A stretch of DNA of 64,000 nucleotides from Xanthomonas sp. CFBP 8443 (GCF_025666195.1 NZ_CP102592.1:930001-994000), one strand, 5' to 3'; shown: positions 23,690 to 34,801, counted from the stretch's first letter. A program made the numbers and translations. Notes: generated from the sequence alone by a model not told the origin.

Positions 23690-24243
23690 ATGTGATCGAG
23701 ACATCGCTTCCAGGGTGCAAGATTCTAGAACCTACAGTTTTCGGCGACTCTCGTGGCTTCTTCTTTGAAACGTGGAATGCGGGCCGCTTCGCTGATCAGG
23801 GATTGCCTGCCAATTTCGTGCAAAGCAACGTTTCTTCATCAGAAAAAGGGGTTTTGCGCGGCTTGCATTATCAATGGCCACGTCCGCAAGGAAAGCTGGT
23901 GACCGTGCTGGAGGGCGAGGTCTACGACGTGGCGGTGGACATCCGTCGGGGTTCACCAACTTTCGGTCAATGGGAGGCTGTGATCCTCGGCGCGAGCAAC
24001 CGGCGACAGTTCTGGATTCCGCCGGGTTTTGCCCATGGATTCGCGGTTCTGTCCGAGACGGCGCTGTTCAATTATCTATGCACCGACGTCTATGTCCATG
24101 AAGCAGATCGAGGGATTCGCTGGAATGACGCAGACCTGGCCGTCGATTGGCCGATCGGTACGCCGGTGCTGTCGAAGAAGGATCAGGAGGCGCCTTTCCT
24201 GAGTCAGATCGCTGAGGAAAGGTTGCCGGTCTATGCGCCATGA
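23686..24243 (+). CDS. rmlC: dTDP-4-dehydrorhamnose 3,5-epimerase
   Basis: This is a 185-residue cupin-fold epimerase of normal size. The family motifs [18 protein letters not shown], with the catalytic histidine in GLHYQ, and [16 protein letters not shown] are present. It is the third step toward dTDP-L-rhamnose. It overlaps rmlA and rmlD by four bases each. Its base composition is clearly less GC-rich than that of rmlD, in line with the mosaic seen at the end of rmlA. Confidence 0.96.
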   Translation: MNVIETSLPGCKILEPTVFGDSRGFFFETWNAGRFADQGLPANFVQSNVSSSEKGVLRGLHYQWPRPQGKLVTVLEGEVYDVAVDIRRGSPTFGQWEAVILGASNRRQFWIPPGFAHGFAVLSETALFNYLCTDVYVHEADRGIRWNDADLAVDWPIGTPVLSKKDQEAPFLSQIAEERLPVYAP

Positions 24244-25169
24244 AGGTGCTGGTATTCGGTGGTAACGGGCAAGTCGGCCATGAACTGTTGCGTGCCTTGG
24301 CGGGATTCGAAGTAGTGGCGGCCACGCGCAGCGGCAACCTGCCTGATGGTGGTGCATGCGTGCGGGCCGATTTAGATCGTCCTGGCAACTTGCATGCATT
24401 GCTCGATGCAGAGCGCCCGGCTGCCGTGGTCAACGCGGCCGCCTACACCGCGGTGGATCGGGCCGAGCACGAGCGCGATGCTGCCATGCGCGTTAACGCC
24501 GAGGCGCCTGCGGCCATCGCCAACTGGTGCGCCGCGCACGGCGTGCCGCTGGTGCACTACTCCACCGACTACGTCTTCGATGGCCAGGGCACCCATCCGT
24601 ATCCCGAGGACGCGCCGACCGCGCCGCTGGGCGTGTATGGCGCCACCAAGCTCGCCGGCGAAGAGGCGATCCGCGCCTCGGGTGCGCAGCACCTGATCTT
24701 CCGCACCGCCTGGGTGTACGCCGCGCATGGAAACAATTTCCTGCGCACCATGCTGCGTGTCGGCGCCGAGCGCGATGAGCTACGCGTGGTCGCCGACCAG
24801 GTCGGTACGCCGACGCCGGCGGCGCTGATCGCCGACGTCACCGCGCAGGTGCTCGGGCAGCGCGATGCCGCGCAATCGGGCACCTGGCACCTGACCGCCG
24901 CCGGCGAGACCACCTGGCACGGTTTCGCCGAAGCGATCTTTGAGGACGCGCTCGCGGCGGGCTTGCTGACGCGTGCGCCGCGCGTGCTGCCGATCGCCAC
25001 GGCCGAGTATCCGACCCCGGCCAAGCGCCCGGCGTATTCGCGGCTGGATGTGTCCAGGCTGCAGCGCGATTTTTCGCTTGCGCTGCCGCAATGGCGCGAT
25101 GGCCTGCGCCAGGTGATCGGCGAACTGGCCGCACAACCGAAACCCGCACAAGGCGCCGCGCGCGCGTGA
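24240..25169 (+). CDS. rmlD: dTDP-4-dehydrorhamnose reductase
   Basis: This 309-residue SDR enzyme has the N-terminal VFGGNGQVGHELLRAL, the NAAAYTAVDRAE segment, YSTDYVFDG and the catalytic Y-x3-K in GVYGATKLAGE. It reduces the RmlC product to dTDP-L-rhamnose. It is the last gene of rmlBACD, followed at once by a strong terminator. The first 150 bases keep the lower-GC style of rmlC and the rest is typical core composition. Confidence 0.96.
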   Translation: MKVLVFGGNGQVGHELLRALAGFEVVAATRSGNLPDGGACVRADLDRPGNLHALLDAERPAAVVNAAAYTAVDRAEHERDAAMRVNAEAPAAIANWCAAHGVPLVHYSTDYVFDGQGTHPYPEDAPTAPLGVYGATKLAGEEAIRASGAQHLIFRTAWVYAAHGNNFLRTMLRVGAERDELRVVADQVGTPTPAALIADVTAQVLGQRDAAQSGTWHLTAAGETTWHGFAEAIFEDALAAGLLTRAPRVLPIATAEYPTPAKRPAYSRLDVSRLQRDFSLALPQWRDGLRQVIGELAAQPKPAQGAARA

Positions 25170-25175
25170 AGCGGA

Positions 25176-25211
25176 TAAAAAAAGAGCCGGGGATTACCCG
25201 GCTCTTTTTTT
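25176..25211. terminator. Bidirectional rho-independent terminator between rmlD and xanB
   Basis: The stem GAGCCGGG/CCCGGCTC with loop GATTA is flanked by seven A on the left and seven T on the right, so it has a T-run on both strands. It serves the convergent rmlD and xanB genes. Confidence 0.92.
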
Positions 25212-25227
25212 GCCGCTGCGGCAGGAC

Positions 25228-26631
25228 TCAGGTGCGCCCGTAGGTATCCTCGAAGCGCACGATGTCGTCCTCGCCCAGATAACTGCCGGACTGCACTTCG
25301 ATCAGCTCCAGCGGCAGCTTGCCCGGGTTCTTCAGGCGATGGGTCACGCCCAGCGGGATGTAGGTGCTCTGGTTTTCGGTGAGCAGCAGCACGTCCTCGC
25401 CGCGGGTGACCTCGGCGGTGCCGCTGACCACGATCCAGTGTTCGGCGCGGTGGTGGTGCATCTGCAGGCTCAGCGTGGCGCCGGGCTTGACCGTGATCCG
25501 CTTGACCTGGAAACGCTGGCCGTTGTCGATCGAATCGTAGGCGCCCCACGGGCGGTACACCTTGCGGTGCCAGGTGGCCTCGGAGCGGCCGCTGGCCTTG
25601 ATCCTGGCCACGATCTCCTTGACCTCCTGGATGCGCTCGCGATGGCCCACCAGGACCGCGTCGTCGGTCTCGACCACCACCACGTCCTGCAACCCGACCA
25701 TCGCGATCAGCCGCGACCCGTAGGCATAGGTGTTGCGGCAATCGATCTCGATCACGTCGCCGTGGTGCGCATTGCCCTGCGCATCCTGCGGCGACACGTC
25801 CAGCAACGCCGACCAGGAGCCCACATCGTTCCAGTTGGCGTCCAGCGGCACCACGACCGCATCGGCGGTCTTTTCCATCACGGCATAGTCGATCGAGTCG
25901 GATGGGCTGGCGGCAAAGGCGTCCTTGTCCAGACGGGTGAAATCGGCATCGCGCGTGGCCGCGTTCCAGGCCTTGGTGCAGGCATCGGCGATCGCCGGCT
26001 GGAAGCGGCGCAGTTCCTCCAGGTAGCGCGAGGCGCGGAACAGGAACATGCCGCTGTTCCAGTAATACTCGCCCGAGGCCAGGTAGCCCTGCGCGGTCGC
26101 CAGGTCGGGTTTCTCGACGAAGCGCTCGACCGCGCTGACCCCGTTGCCGGCGCCGGCCTTGATGTAGCCGTAGCCGGTTTCCGGCGCGGTCGGCTTGATC
26201 CCGAAGGTGACCAGCTTGCCTTGCTCAGCGGCCGTCGCGGCGATGCGTACCGCCGCATGGAAGGCCGCTTCGTCGCGGATCACGTGGTCGGAGGGCAGGA
26301 CAAGCAGCAGCGGATCGGCGCCGTCGCGGGTCGCCTCCAGCGCCGCCACGGCGATGGCCGGCGCGGTGTTGCGACCCTTGGGCTCGAGCAGGATCGACTG
26401 CGGCTGCACGCCGATCTGCTGCAGTTGTTCGGCGGCGACGAAGCGGTGCTCTTCGTTGGCGACCACGATCGGCGCGTGCCCGGCGACCGGTGCCGCACGC
26501 AGCCAGGTGGCCTGCAGCATGCTGTGTTCGCCGACCAGCGGCAGGAACTGCTTCGGATAGGACTCGCGGGACAGCGGCCACAACCGCGTGCCGGAACCGC
26601 CGGACAGGATGATGGGCAGGACGTCGCTCAT
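25228..26631 (-). CDS. xanB: Mannose-1-phosphate guanylyltransferase / mannose-6-phosphate isomerase
   Basis: This is a 467-residue bifunctional type II enzyme. The N-terminal nucleotidyltransferase has [20 protein letters not shown], and the C-terminal cupin isomerase (about 345-467) has [19 protein letters not shown]. It makes mannose-6-phosphate from fructose-6-phosphate and later GDP-mannose from mannose-1-phosphate. In Xanthomonas XanB serves both xanthan and LPS synthesis. Here its product is also the expected substrate of Gmd-Rmd in the island. The gene follows xanA with a 55-bp spacer. Confidence 0.96.
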   Translation of the reverse strand: MSDVLPIILSGGSGTRLWPLSRESYPKQFLPLVGEHSMLQATWLRAAPVAGHAPIVVANEEHRFVAAEQLQQIGVQPQSILLEPKGRNTAPAIAVAALEATRDGADPLLLVLPSDHVIRDEAAFHAAVRIAATAAEQGKLVTFGIKPTAPETGYGYIKAGAGNGVSAVERFVEKPDLATAQGYLASGEYYWNSGMFLFRASRYLEELRRFQPAIADACTKAWNAATRDADFTRLDKDAFAASPSDSIDYAVMEKTADAVVVPLDANWNDVGSWSALLDVSPQDAQGNAHHGDVIEIDCRNTYAYGSRLIAMVGLQDVVVVETDDAVLVGHRERIQEVKEIVARIKASGRSEATWHRKVYRPWGAYDSIDNGQRFQVKRITVKPGATLSLQMHHHRAEHWIVVSGTAEVTRGEDVLLLTENQSTYIPLGVTHRLKNPGKLPLELIEVQSGSYLGEDDIVRFEDTYGRT

Positions 26632-26686
26632 GGGCGGGGGAACTCCATAGATGCGGTGAAAGGGACGATAAAGGGCATAAGTCCGA

Positions 26687-28033
26687 TCATGCCTTCAGCA
26701 GGTCGGAAATTTCGTTGGTGCGCTGTTCCAGCAACGCCGCATCACCACGCGTTTCCACGTTCAGGCGCAGCAGCGGTTCGGTATTGGAGCTGCGCAGGTT
26801 GAAGCGCCACTGCGCGAATTCGGCGCTGACGCCGTCGGTGTAGTCCAGCGTCGGCGACTGCGCGGCGTAGTGCTCCATCACGCGGGCCACCGCGGCCTTG
26901 GCATCGGCGACCTTGAAGTTGATCTCGCCGCTGCATGGGAATTTCTGCATGCGGGCCTCGACCAGGTCGGCCAGCGAGCGGCCCGACTGCGACACCAGTT
27001 CGGCGATCAGCAGCCACGGGATCATGCCCGAGTCGGCGTAGGCGAACTCGCGGAAATAGTGGTGCGCGCTCATCTCGCCGCCGTACACGGCGTTTTCGCT
27101 GCGCATCTTCTCCTTGATGAAGGCATGCCCGCTCTTGCACAGCACCGGCACGCCGCCGGAATCCTCGACCATCTCGATGGTGTTCCAGGTCAGGCGCGGG
27201 TCGTGCACCACCTTCCCGCCCGGCTGCTTGGCCAGGATCGCCTGCGCCAGCAGGCCGACCAGGTAATAGCCTTCGATGAAGCGGCCGTTCTCGTCGAAGA
27301 AGAAGCAGCGGTCGAAATCGCCGTCCCAGGCGATGCCGAAGTCGGCGCCGTGTTGCTTGACCGCCGTGGCCGTGGCCTCGCGGTTCTCCGGCAGCAGCGG
27401 GTTCGGGATGCCGTTGGGGAAGTGGCCGTCCGGTTCGTGGAACACGCGCACGAACTCGAACGGCAGGTGCGGCGCCAGCAGGTCGACGATGGCGCCGGCG
27501 CCGCCGTTGCCGGCGTTGACCACCAGCTTCAGCGGCTTGAGCGTGGACACGTCCACGTAGCTCAGCAGGTGCTCGATGTAGGCGCTCTTGTCCGGGCGGC
27601 TGTGCTCGGGCGCGGTCGGAGTGCCGGCGGGCGCGGTGTCGGCGGCCACGGTGTCGCGGATCGCGAACAGGCCGGTATCGGAGCTGATCGGGCGCGCGTT
27701 CTCGCGCACCAGCTTCATGCCGTTGTAGTCCATCGGGTTGTGGCTGGCGGTGACCATCACCCCGCCGGCGGCCTTCAGGTGATCGGTCTGGAAATACACT
27801 TCCTCGGTGCCGCACAGGCCGATGTCGATGACCTCGCGGCCGCTGGCGCGCAGGCCGGCGGACAGCGCGTCCTGCAGCCCCTGGCTGGCCAGGCGCACGT
27901 CGTGGCCGACCACTACCGGCCCGCTCTCCAATTGCCCCGCCAGCGCCACGCCGATACGGCGGGCCAGGTCCTCGTTCAGTTCGTCGGGAACGCGGCCGCG
28001 GATGTCGTAGGCCTTGAATGCGGGAAGCGGCAT
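26687..28033 (-). CDS. xanA: Phosphomannomutase / phosphoglucomutase
   Basis: This 448-residue alpha-D-phosphohexomutase has the phosphoserine loop TASHNP, the metal-binding DGDFDRC and the sugar-binding GGEMSAHH motif. Length equals that known for Xanthomonas XanA. It interconverts hexose 6- and 1-phosphates of mannose and glucose, feeding both GDP-mannose (XanB) and dTDP- and UDP-glucose routes. ATG 28033 ([13 protein letters not shown]) is the family start; the open frame further upstream has no supporting signal. Confidence 0.96.
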   Translation of the reverse strand: MPLPAFKAYDIRGRVPDELNEDLARRIGVALAGQLESGPVVVGHDVRLASQGLQDALSAGLRASGREVIDIGLCGTEEVYFQTDHLKAAGGVMVTASHNPMDYNGMKLVRENARPISSDTGLFAIRDTVAADTAPAGTPTAPEHSRPDKSAYIEHLLSYVDVSTLKPLKLVVNAGNGGAGAIVDLLAPHLPFEFVRVFHEPDGHFPNGIPNPLLPENREATATAVKQHGADFGIAWDGDFDRCFFFDENGRFIEGYYLVGLLAQAILAKQPGGKVVHDPRLTWNTIEMVEDSGGVPVLCKSGHAFIKEKMRSENAVYGGEMSAHHYFREFAYADSGMIPWLLIAELVSQSGRSLADLVEARMQKFPCSGEINFKVADAKAAVARVMEHYAAQSPTLDYTDGVSAEFAQWRFNLRSSNTEPLLRLNVETRGDAALLEQRTNEISDLLKA

Positions 28034-28168
28034 AGGTGAAGGGTCCTGGCTTGGGGGAAACCGGAGTGTAACGTTCCAGCCCTTAATCGGTCGTTGCGGC
28101 AGTGCGACGTAGGCCACGGTCGGCGAGCGGCTAAACTAGCTGTCTACTTCCAATGCGGATGCGGGCCA

Positions 28169-28906
28169 ATGGGCGACACCTCCCCCCGGGCGACCGGGCG
28201 ACGCGGCAAGCTTTTCCCCGATGCGGCCACGGCGCTGGCCGACGTGGTGGCGAACGGCCAGACCCTGGCGGTCGGCGGTTTCGGCCTGTGCGGCATCCCC
28301 GAGGCGCTGATCGCGGCATTGCGCGACAGCGCCGTGACCGGGCTCACGGTCATTTCCAACAATGCCGGTGTCGACGGCTTCGGCCTCGGCCAACTGCTGG
28401 CGACCCGGCAGATCCGCAAGATGATCTCGTCCTATGTCGGCGAGAACAAGGAATTCGAGCGCCAGTACCTGGCCGGCGAGCTGGAGCTGGAGTTCAATCC
28501 GCAGGGCACCCTGGCCGAACGGCTGCGCGCCGGCGGCGCCGGCATCCCCGCGTTCTTCACCGCCACCGGCTACGGCACCGTCGTCGCCGAGGGCAAGGAG
28601 ACGCGCGAGTTCGACGGCAAGCACTATGTGCTGGAGACCGCGCTGCACGCCGACGTGGCCCTGATCAAGGCATGGAAGGCCGACGCCGCCGGCAACCTGG
28701 TGTTCCGCAAGACCGCGCGCAACTTCAACCCGGCCTGCGCGATGGCCGGCAAGGTCTGCATCGCCGAGGTCGAGCAGCTCGTCGACACCGGCAGCATCGA
28801 TCCGGACCAGGTGCACCTGCCCGGCATCTACGTCGACCGCATCGTGCACAACCCGCATCCGGAAAAACGCATCGAACAGCGCACCCTGCGCCAGAAGGAC
28901 GCCTGA
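28169..28906 (+). CDS. lpsI: 3-oxoacid CoA-transferase alpha subunit (LpsI)
   Basis: This is a 245-residue class I CoA-transferase subunit A with [13 protein letters not shown] near residues 36-48. It pairs with the next gene to move CoA from succinyl-CoA or a similar donor to a 3-oxoacid. In X. campestris the same pair next to xanAB was named lpsI/lpsJ because mutants showed LPS effects. That link is literature knowledge, not visible here, and a plain ketone-body role is equally compatible. ATG 28169 is used because the family domain begins shortly after it. Confidence 0.93.
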   Translation: MGDTSPRATGRRGKLFPDAATALADVVANGQTLAVGGFGLCGIPEALIAALRDSAVTGLTVISNNAGVDGFGLGQLLATRQIRKMISSYVGENKEFERQYLAGELELEFNPQGTLAERLRAGGAGIPAFFTATGYGTVVAEGKETREFDGKHYVLETALHADVALIKAWKADAAGNLVFRKTARNFNPACAMAGKVCIAEVEQLVDTGSIDPDQVHLPGIYVDRIVHNPHPEKRIEQRTLRQKDA

Positions 28907-28907
28907 C

Positions 28908-29540
<633 letters not shown>

Positions 29541-29564
29541 CGCTGCAGCGAGCGCGGACGCGGC

Positions 29565-32396
29565 TCAGATGGCCACGGCGACCAGGCCGCGGCCAGTGAA
29601 CGCATCGCTGACTGCGAGGCCGCGCGTCCAGTCGCCGGCCTGCCAGCGGCCTTCGCCCAGGCAGCGCAATGGCGCCTGGATCAGTGCGCGGTCGAACGCG
29701 AATTGCCAAGTCTCGCTGCCGCCGATGGCGCAAAGGTCGGCGACGAAATCGAGCGCGCCTCGCTGGACTGCGGCGACCGTGGCGAAGTGCATGGGATCCA
29801 GGTCGTTGTCGGCGAAGACGGGTTCGACCTCGCCATCGTCGCGCAACGCGAAATGTGAGAACTGGCCATCCGGTGCGGTCAGGAAGGTTTCCAGCAGCAA
29901 GTCGTGTTGCAGGATCACCGAGGTTTCCGCATCCGCGTTGCGGCCATCGAAGTAACGGGCTTCGGCCCAGCCGCTGGCCTGGATTTGAGCGATGCCGTCG
30001 TTCACCGCGAAATAGCCGCCCCCCAGCGTGGTTCCAGTCAACCTGCCCAGTTGCGCCTGAATTGTGCCTGCGTAGCCCAGGTCGGCAACCATGGCTGGTG
30101 CGTCATCGACCGTAGCGCGCCAGTAACGCAGATAGCCTTCGCGTTCAACGGCGGCTACGTCGAGCAGTTCCGGTATCGCAGGCGCCAATTTTTGCAGCAA
30201 AGCGGTGCGCATCTCTGGCAACATCACCATGCCGCGCATGTCTGCGGCGCCAAGTTGCGCTGCGATCGCGCGTGTCGCAGCGGTGCCGAGCCGTGCCTGC
30301 AGCAGATCCTGCAGGCTGCCGGTATAGGTACTGCCGAACAATGCCTCCAGGTCGTTGGCCTCGCGTAGCGTCGGTACGCCGGTGCCGCGGCGCGAGGCCA
30401 GCAGATAGCGGTCGCGCAGCGCTGCCAGCGGCGGACATGCCGCCTGCAGCTGCGCAAACGCTTTTTGCAGCAGATAGCCTTCCCTGCTCAGGAATAGGAT
30501 CTGGCCAATGCCGCGCGACAGCGCCACGCGCGACAGCCACAGCAGGTAATCGGCGAGCAACGGGCCAAACACCAGATAGCCGAGCGAGGTCGGCGACTCC
30601 AGGCGCAGATGGTGGCCGAACTGCTCCGGCCGGGTATCGGCCAGATCCGCCAGGTGGCGACTGAGTAGGCCCAGCCACAACTGATCCTGCCAGGGGCTGG
30701 ATGCGCCCGCGGCAGGTCGCAGCGGGCGCAACGCCGGGACCACGTCGAGCAAAGCCGATGGTCGCAGAACATGCACGGGCGTGAGATAGCCGTGCATCTG
30801 TGGGCGCTGGATATCCGCCTGTTCGTTGTCGCCGATGTGCATCCAGTGCCGTGCCGCCACGCCTTCGCGCGCCGGCAGCTGTTCCCAGGCCTGGCCGTCA
30901 TCCTTGCGCCAGCCGGTTTCGCAAGAGACATACCAGGCTTGCGGCAGTCCGCCGACTGCTGCTGGCAACACCTTTTGCAGGTCGGCGCTGCCCAGGTACA
31001 TGTCCGACACCGCGACCAGGCGCCGGCCGCTGGCGGCAAGCGCATTAGCCGCGGCAACCAGCGCCTGGCGCGGCTGCAGCAGACGTGCTTCGGTATCCAG
31101 TTCCAGTGCCTGCAGCGCTTGCAAGGGCAGGTCCTTCGCTTCTGCGAGCCGTGCCATTGCGGCGTAGATGGCGTCTAGGTCGACGTCACGTCCTGCTGCC
31201 GCTCGCGCGAGCGCTTCGGCACGATCGCGTAACGTGGCGAACCCCCGGACGCCAAGGGTCTCGGCTGCCAGATGAGCAAGATAAGCGCGTGCTCCGGCCG
31301 GGGTCAGGAACGGACGCGTTACCAGTGTGTCGAAAACATCCAGCGACACCAGCTTTGCCTCGATCGCCGACATGGTCATGCGCGTGGCCAGAGGCATCTG
31401 GAAGGCCTGCATCCAATTACGGCTGCCTTCCGTGCTCAGTGCAAGCCGCCCATCCGGCGGTAGGATGCCGGCCAGCAGTCCTTGTTGGCGTACCACGGCC
31501 ACGAACATCCGCTCCAGCGCATGCTGTAGGGTTCCATCGGTCTGGCCGCGCTCTTCGGGGAAATCCTGCAAGCTCAACCCAAGTGCGTAAATGGGTTGCA
31601 ATGCCGTTACTCGTGCCCAGAACATTGAGCCTGCCGGGTAATCGATATAGGCAGAGGCATCAATGGCGATCCCCAGCTGCTGTCCCAGTTCGCGGCAAAC
31701 CTGCAGATTGCTGAGCCAGGTGTGGCCCCACAGAGGTATGCCGGTAAAGCTTTCCGGGTAGACGATTCCCAGTCTCGGCTCGGCATCGAACATGCCGAGG
31801 GTCCAGGCGATGCGCTGTGTTGAGCCGAACAGCGCAGCGGTCAGATAATCACGCCAATCGCGGCGTTCGCTGCCGGTGTATAGGGATTTCTTGGTATGCC
31901 AGTGCGCCACGACGTCGAGCGCGAGAATGTCCTCGCGGAACGTCACGATCAACGGCGCCAGGTCGCGGCCACGATTGGCGACCTTGCGTACTTTCAGCGT
32001 CTGCAGGTTCGGCAACGACGACAGGTGCTGTTGGGCAGCGGCACGCGCGTCGTCATCGATGACCGAAACCATCAGCACGTACGGCACCGGCATGGCCGTC
32101 AGCGCCTGGGTCAATTCGCCCAGAAGGTCGGGGTAAAAAACGTGGGCCATCACGCCCACGCGCAGTTGCACGCGCTCGATCGGCGTTGGCGCGGGGAACA
32201 TGACATCGGATGGCGGCGCTACCGACACCTGCGCGTGCGCGGCATTGCGCAAGCGCCGCACGAAACCGGCAAGGCCCAGCGCCCGCAGCACCTTCCAGCT
32301 ACGCTCGGCAACGGCAAGCAGGCCGCGCCAGCCGCCGCCGTGCCGCTCGACAGCCGTACGCGCGGCGCGCTCAGCCTTGTGCCAGGTGGCTCTCAT
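29565..32396 (-). CDS. RgpF-type rhamnan synthesis domain fused to a HAD hydrolase and an unknown C-terminal domain
   Basis: This is a 943-residue protein in three parts. Residues about 75-330 resemble rhamnan-synthesis protein F (RgpF), with ANRGRDLAPLI (140-150) and HWHTKKS. Residues about 345-545 form a HAD-like domain with motif I DVFDT (353-357), VSDMY (463-467) and IGDNEQAD (521-528), so the phosphatase residues look complete. The remaining 380 residues contain LFLSREGYLLQKAF and VADLGYAGTIQ, which recur in large HAD/glycosyl proteins of LPS loci but have no function I can name. A role in rhamnose-containing polysaccharide is likely. It lies outside the metB-etfA island yet shares its less GC-biased composition in its last two thirds. 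It is probably cytosolic; no signal peptide is seen. Confidence 0.75.
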   Translation of the reverse strand: MRATWHKAERAARTAVERHGGGWRGLLAVAERSWKVLRALGLAGFVRRLRNAAHAQVSVAPPSDVMFPAPTPIERVQLRVGVMAHVFYPDLLGELTQALTAMPVPYVLMVSVIDDDARAAAQQHLSSLPNLQTLKVRKVANRGRDLAPLIVTFREDILALDVVAHWHTKKSLYTGSERRDWRDYLTAALFGSTQRIAWTLGMFDAEPRLGIVYPESFTGIPLWGHTWLSNLQVCRELGQQLGIAIDASAYIDYPAGSMFWARVTALQPIYALGLSLQDFPEERGQTDGTLQHALERMFVAVVRQQGLLAGILPPDGRLALSTEGSRNWMQAFQMPLATRMTMSAIEAKLVSLDVFDTLVTRPFLTPAGARAYLAHLAAETLGVRGFATLRDRAEALARAAAGRDVDLDAIYAAMARLAEAKDLPLQALQALELDTEARLLQPRQALVAAANALAASGRRLVAVSDMYLGSADLQKVLPAAVGGLPQAWYVSCETGWRKDDGQAWEQLPAREGVAARHWMHIGDNEQADIQRPQMHGYLTPVHVLRPSALLDVVPALRPLRPAAGASSPWQDQLWLGLLSRHLADLADTRPEQFGHHLRLESPTSLGYLVFGPLLADYLLWLSRVALSRGIGQILFLSREGYLLQKAFAQLQAACPPLAALRDRYLLASRRGTGVPTLREANDLEALFGSTYTGSLQDLLQARLGTAATRAIAAQLGAADMRGMVMLPEMRTALLQKLAPAIPELLDVAAVEREGYLRYWRATVDDAPAMVADLGYAGTIQAQLGRLTGTTLGGGYFAVNDGIAQIQASGWAEARYFDGRNADAETSVILQHDLLLETFLTAPDGQFSHFALRDDGEVEPVFADNDLDPMHFATVAAVQRGALDFVADLCAIGGSETWQFAFDRALIQAPLRCLGEGRWQAGDWTRGLAVSDAFTGRGLVAVAI

Positions 32397-32462
32397 CGCG
32401 AGGTCACGTGGCGAAGAACGCGGCTGCGGCGCAGCAAGAGCATCGCGTCGGAAGCGGGCGGC

Positions 32463-34106
32463 TCACAGGTTCTGGTAATTCGGGCCGGAGCCGCCTTCCG
32501 GCGTGACCCAGTTGATGATCTCGTAGGGATCCTTGATGTCGCAGGTCTTGCAGTGCACGCAGTTGGCGGCGTTGATCTGCAGGCGCTTGCCGGCCGCGTC
32601 GTCGACGATCTCGTAGACCGCGGCGGGGCAGAAGCGGGTGCAGGGGTTGCCGTATTCCTCGGTGCAGCGGGTCACGCAGATCTGCGGGTCCAGCACGTGC
32701 AGGTGCACGGGCTGGTCCTCGTCGTGTTCGGTGGCGGCGAAGTACACGCCCTGCAGGCGGTCGCGCGGCGCCAATTCGCGCTGCACGTAGTCGCGCTTGG
32801 GCTGTTCGTGCTCGCCGAGCCGGTCCAGCGACGACCAGTCCGCCGTCACCTTCAGCGTCCACGGCGAAGCGCCCTTGACCAGGGTTTCCCAGGCGCCGTT
32901 GAGCAGGCCGAACCACATGCCCTTCTTGAACCCGGGCTTGATGTTGCGCACCTGGCGCAGTTCGGCCATCACCTCCGAGCCGCGCAGCTTGGCGTCGAAA
33001 CCCGCCGGATCCAGTGCGGCGCCGGCGGCCAGGTGTTCGGCGGCGAGCATGCCGCTGCGGATCGCCTGGTGGGTGCCCTTGATCTTGGGCACGTTGAGCA
33101 GGCCGGCGGTGTCGCCGATCAACAGCGCGCCGGGCATCTCCACCTTCGGCAGCGACTGCCAGCCGCCGCTGGCGATGGCGCGGGCGCCGGCCGACAGGAT
33201 GGTGCCGCCTTCCAGTAGCGGCTTCATCAGCGGGTGGTTCTTCCATTGCTGGAACGCTTCCCACGGGCGGTACTCGGGGTCGTGGTAATCCAGTCCGCTG
33301 ACGTAGCCCAGCGCCACCTGGTTGTTGTCCAGGTGGTACAGGAAGCTGCCGGCATAGGTGGCATTGTCGGCCGGCCAGCCCAGGGTGTGCACGATCTTGC
33401 CGGGCACCACGCGGCCTTCCGGCAGCTGCCACAGTTCCTTGATGCCGATCGAGAAGGCCTGCGGATCGTGCCCGGCGTCGAGCGCGAAACGCTTGATCAG
33501 GCGCTTGGTCAGGTGGCCGCGCGCACCCTCGGCCAGCACCGTGACCTTGGCGCGGATGTCGATGCCGGGGGTGTAGCCGGGCTTGTGCGCGCCGTCCTTG
33601 GCCACGCCCATGTCGCCGATGCGCACGCCGAGCACGGTGCCGTCGTCGGCATGCAGGGTCTCGGCCGCGGCGAAGCCGGGATAGATCTCCACGCCCAGCG
33701 CCTCGGCCTGCGGCGCCAGCCACGCGCACAGCGCGCCGAGGCTGACGATGAAGTTGCCGTGGTTGCGCATGCCCGGCGGCACGATCGGGAACTTGCGTCC
33801 GCCGTCCTTGCTCAGGTGCCAGAACTCGTCCTCGCCGGCCGGCACGCAGATCGGCGGCGGGTTGTCGCGCCAGCCGGGCAGCAGCGCGTCCAGCGGGGCC
33901 GGTTCGATCACCGCGCCGGACAGGATCTGCGCGCCGACCGCGCTGGCCTTCTCGATCACGCAGACCGAGATGTCGGGGTTGAGTTGCTTGAGCCGGATCG
34001 CGAACGCCAGCCCGGCTGGGCCTGCGCCGACGGTGACCACGTCGTATTCCATGACGTCGCGTTCCACTGGCTCCGGCGCGCTGGCGCCGCCTTCCAATCC
34101 CGTCAT
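32463..34106 (-). CDS. Electron transfer flavoprotein-ubiquinone oxidoreductase
   Basis: This 547-residue protein has the FAD-binding DVVTVGAGPAGLAFAIRLKQ near residue 20. The C-terminal 4Fe-4S domain has cysteines in CTRFCPAAVYEI and NCVHCKTCDIKDP. It takes electrons from EtfAB and passes them to ubiquinone at the inner membrane. ATG 34106 follows a GGGAGCGG sequence. It is separated from etfAB by about 12 kb of sugar metabolism genes, so the two halves of the pathway are near but not in one operon. Confidence 0.95.
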   Translation of the reverse strand: MTGLEGGASAPEPVERDVMEYDVVTVGAGPAGLAFAIRLKQLNPDISVCVIEKASAVGAQILSGAVIEPAPLDALLPGWRDNPPPICVPAGEDEFWHLSKDGGRKFPIVPPGMRNHGNFIVSLGALCAWLAPQAEALGVEIYPGFAAAETLHADDGTVLGVRIGDMGVAKDGAHKPGYTPGIDIRAKVTVLAEGARGHLTKRLIKRFALDAGHDPQAFSIGIKELWQLPEGRVVPGKIVHTLGWPADNATYAGSFLYHLDNNQVALGYVSGLDYHDPEYRPWEAFQQWKNHPLMKPLLEGGTILSAGARAIASGGWQSLPKVEMPGALLIGDTAGLLNVPKIKGTHQAIRSGMLAAEHLAAGAALDPAGFDAKLRGSEVMAELRQVRNIKPGFKKGMWFGLLNGAWETLVKGASPWTLKVTADWSSLDRLGEHEQPKRDYVQRELAPRDRLQGVYFAATEHDEDQPVHLHVLDPQICVTRCTEEYGNPCTRFCPAAVYEIVDDAAGKRLQINAANCVHCKTCDIKDPYEIINWVTPEGGSGPNYQNL

Positions 34107-34219
34107 CTGGTCCGCTCCCGTTGGCTCGATCTGGCTGTCTGCATTTTCAGGCTTTGTGCGTGACGGGGCAAATTCCGGACGCTGGCGTATGGTGGGCCAG
34201 GGCATGCTAGCGTGGCGCG

Positions 34220-34801
34220 ATGCAACTTGACCTGCCCGGCGCCGACGTCCGCTGGCTGCCTGGCTGGCTGGCGCCGGCCGAGGCCGCGGCGCTGTTCGCG
34301 CAGTTGCTGGCCGGGGTGGAGTGGGAGGTTCACCGCATCCGCCTGTTCGGGCGGCTGGTGGATTCGCCGCGGCTGAGTTGCTGGATCGGCGACCAGGGGG
34401 CGAGCTACCGCTACTCCGGCACCCGCTTCGCGCCGCATCCGTGGCCGCCGGCGCTACGGGCGTTGCGCGAACGGCTGGCGGCGGAAACTGGAGTCGCGTT
34501 CAACAGCGTGCTCGCCAACCGCTACCGCGACGGCCACGACGCGATGGGCTGGCACAGCGACGACGAAAAGGAACTCGGCCCGCGCCCGCTGATCGCCTCG
34601 CTGAGCCTGGGCGCCACGCGCCGCTTCGTGCTGCGCCATCGCCTGCAGCCGACGCTGCGCCAGGCGCTGGAGCTGAGCGCCGGTGGATTGATGTTGATGG
34701 GTGGCGAGACCCAGCGCCTTTATCGGCATGCGTTGCCGCGGACTGCGAAGCCGGTGAGCGAGCGGATCAATCTGACGTTTCGCAGGATCGCTGCTGGATA
34801 A
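34220..34801 (+). CDS. alkB: AlkB-like 2-oxoglutarate/Fe(II) dioxygenase
   Basis: This is a 193-residue enzyme of the short AlkB type. The iron ligands are H112, D114 (GWHSDDE) and H170 (YRHALPR), and the 2-oxoglutarate arginines R182 and R188 lie in ERINLTFRR. It is predicted to repair alkylated bases or nucleic-acid adducts by oxidative demethylation; its size and motif spacing resemble ALKBH2/3-type proteins more than E. coli AlkB. It is divergent from the ETF-QO gene. Confidence 0.88.
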   Translation: MQLDLPGADVRWLPGWLAPAEAAALFAQLLAGVEWEVHRIRLFGRLVDSPRLSCWIGDQGASYRYSGTRFAPHPWPPALRALRERLAAETGVAFNSVLANRYRDGHDAMGWHSDDEKELGPRPLIASLSLGATRRFVLRHRLQPTLRQALELSAGGLMLMGGETQRLYRHALPRTAKPVSERINLTFRRIAAG

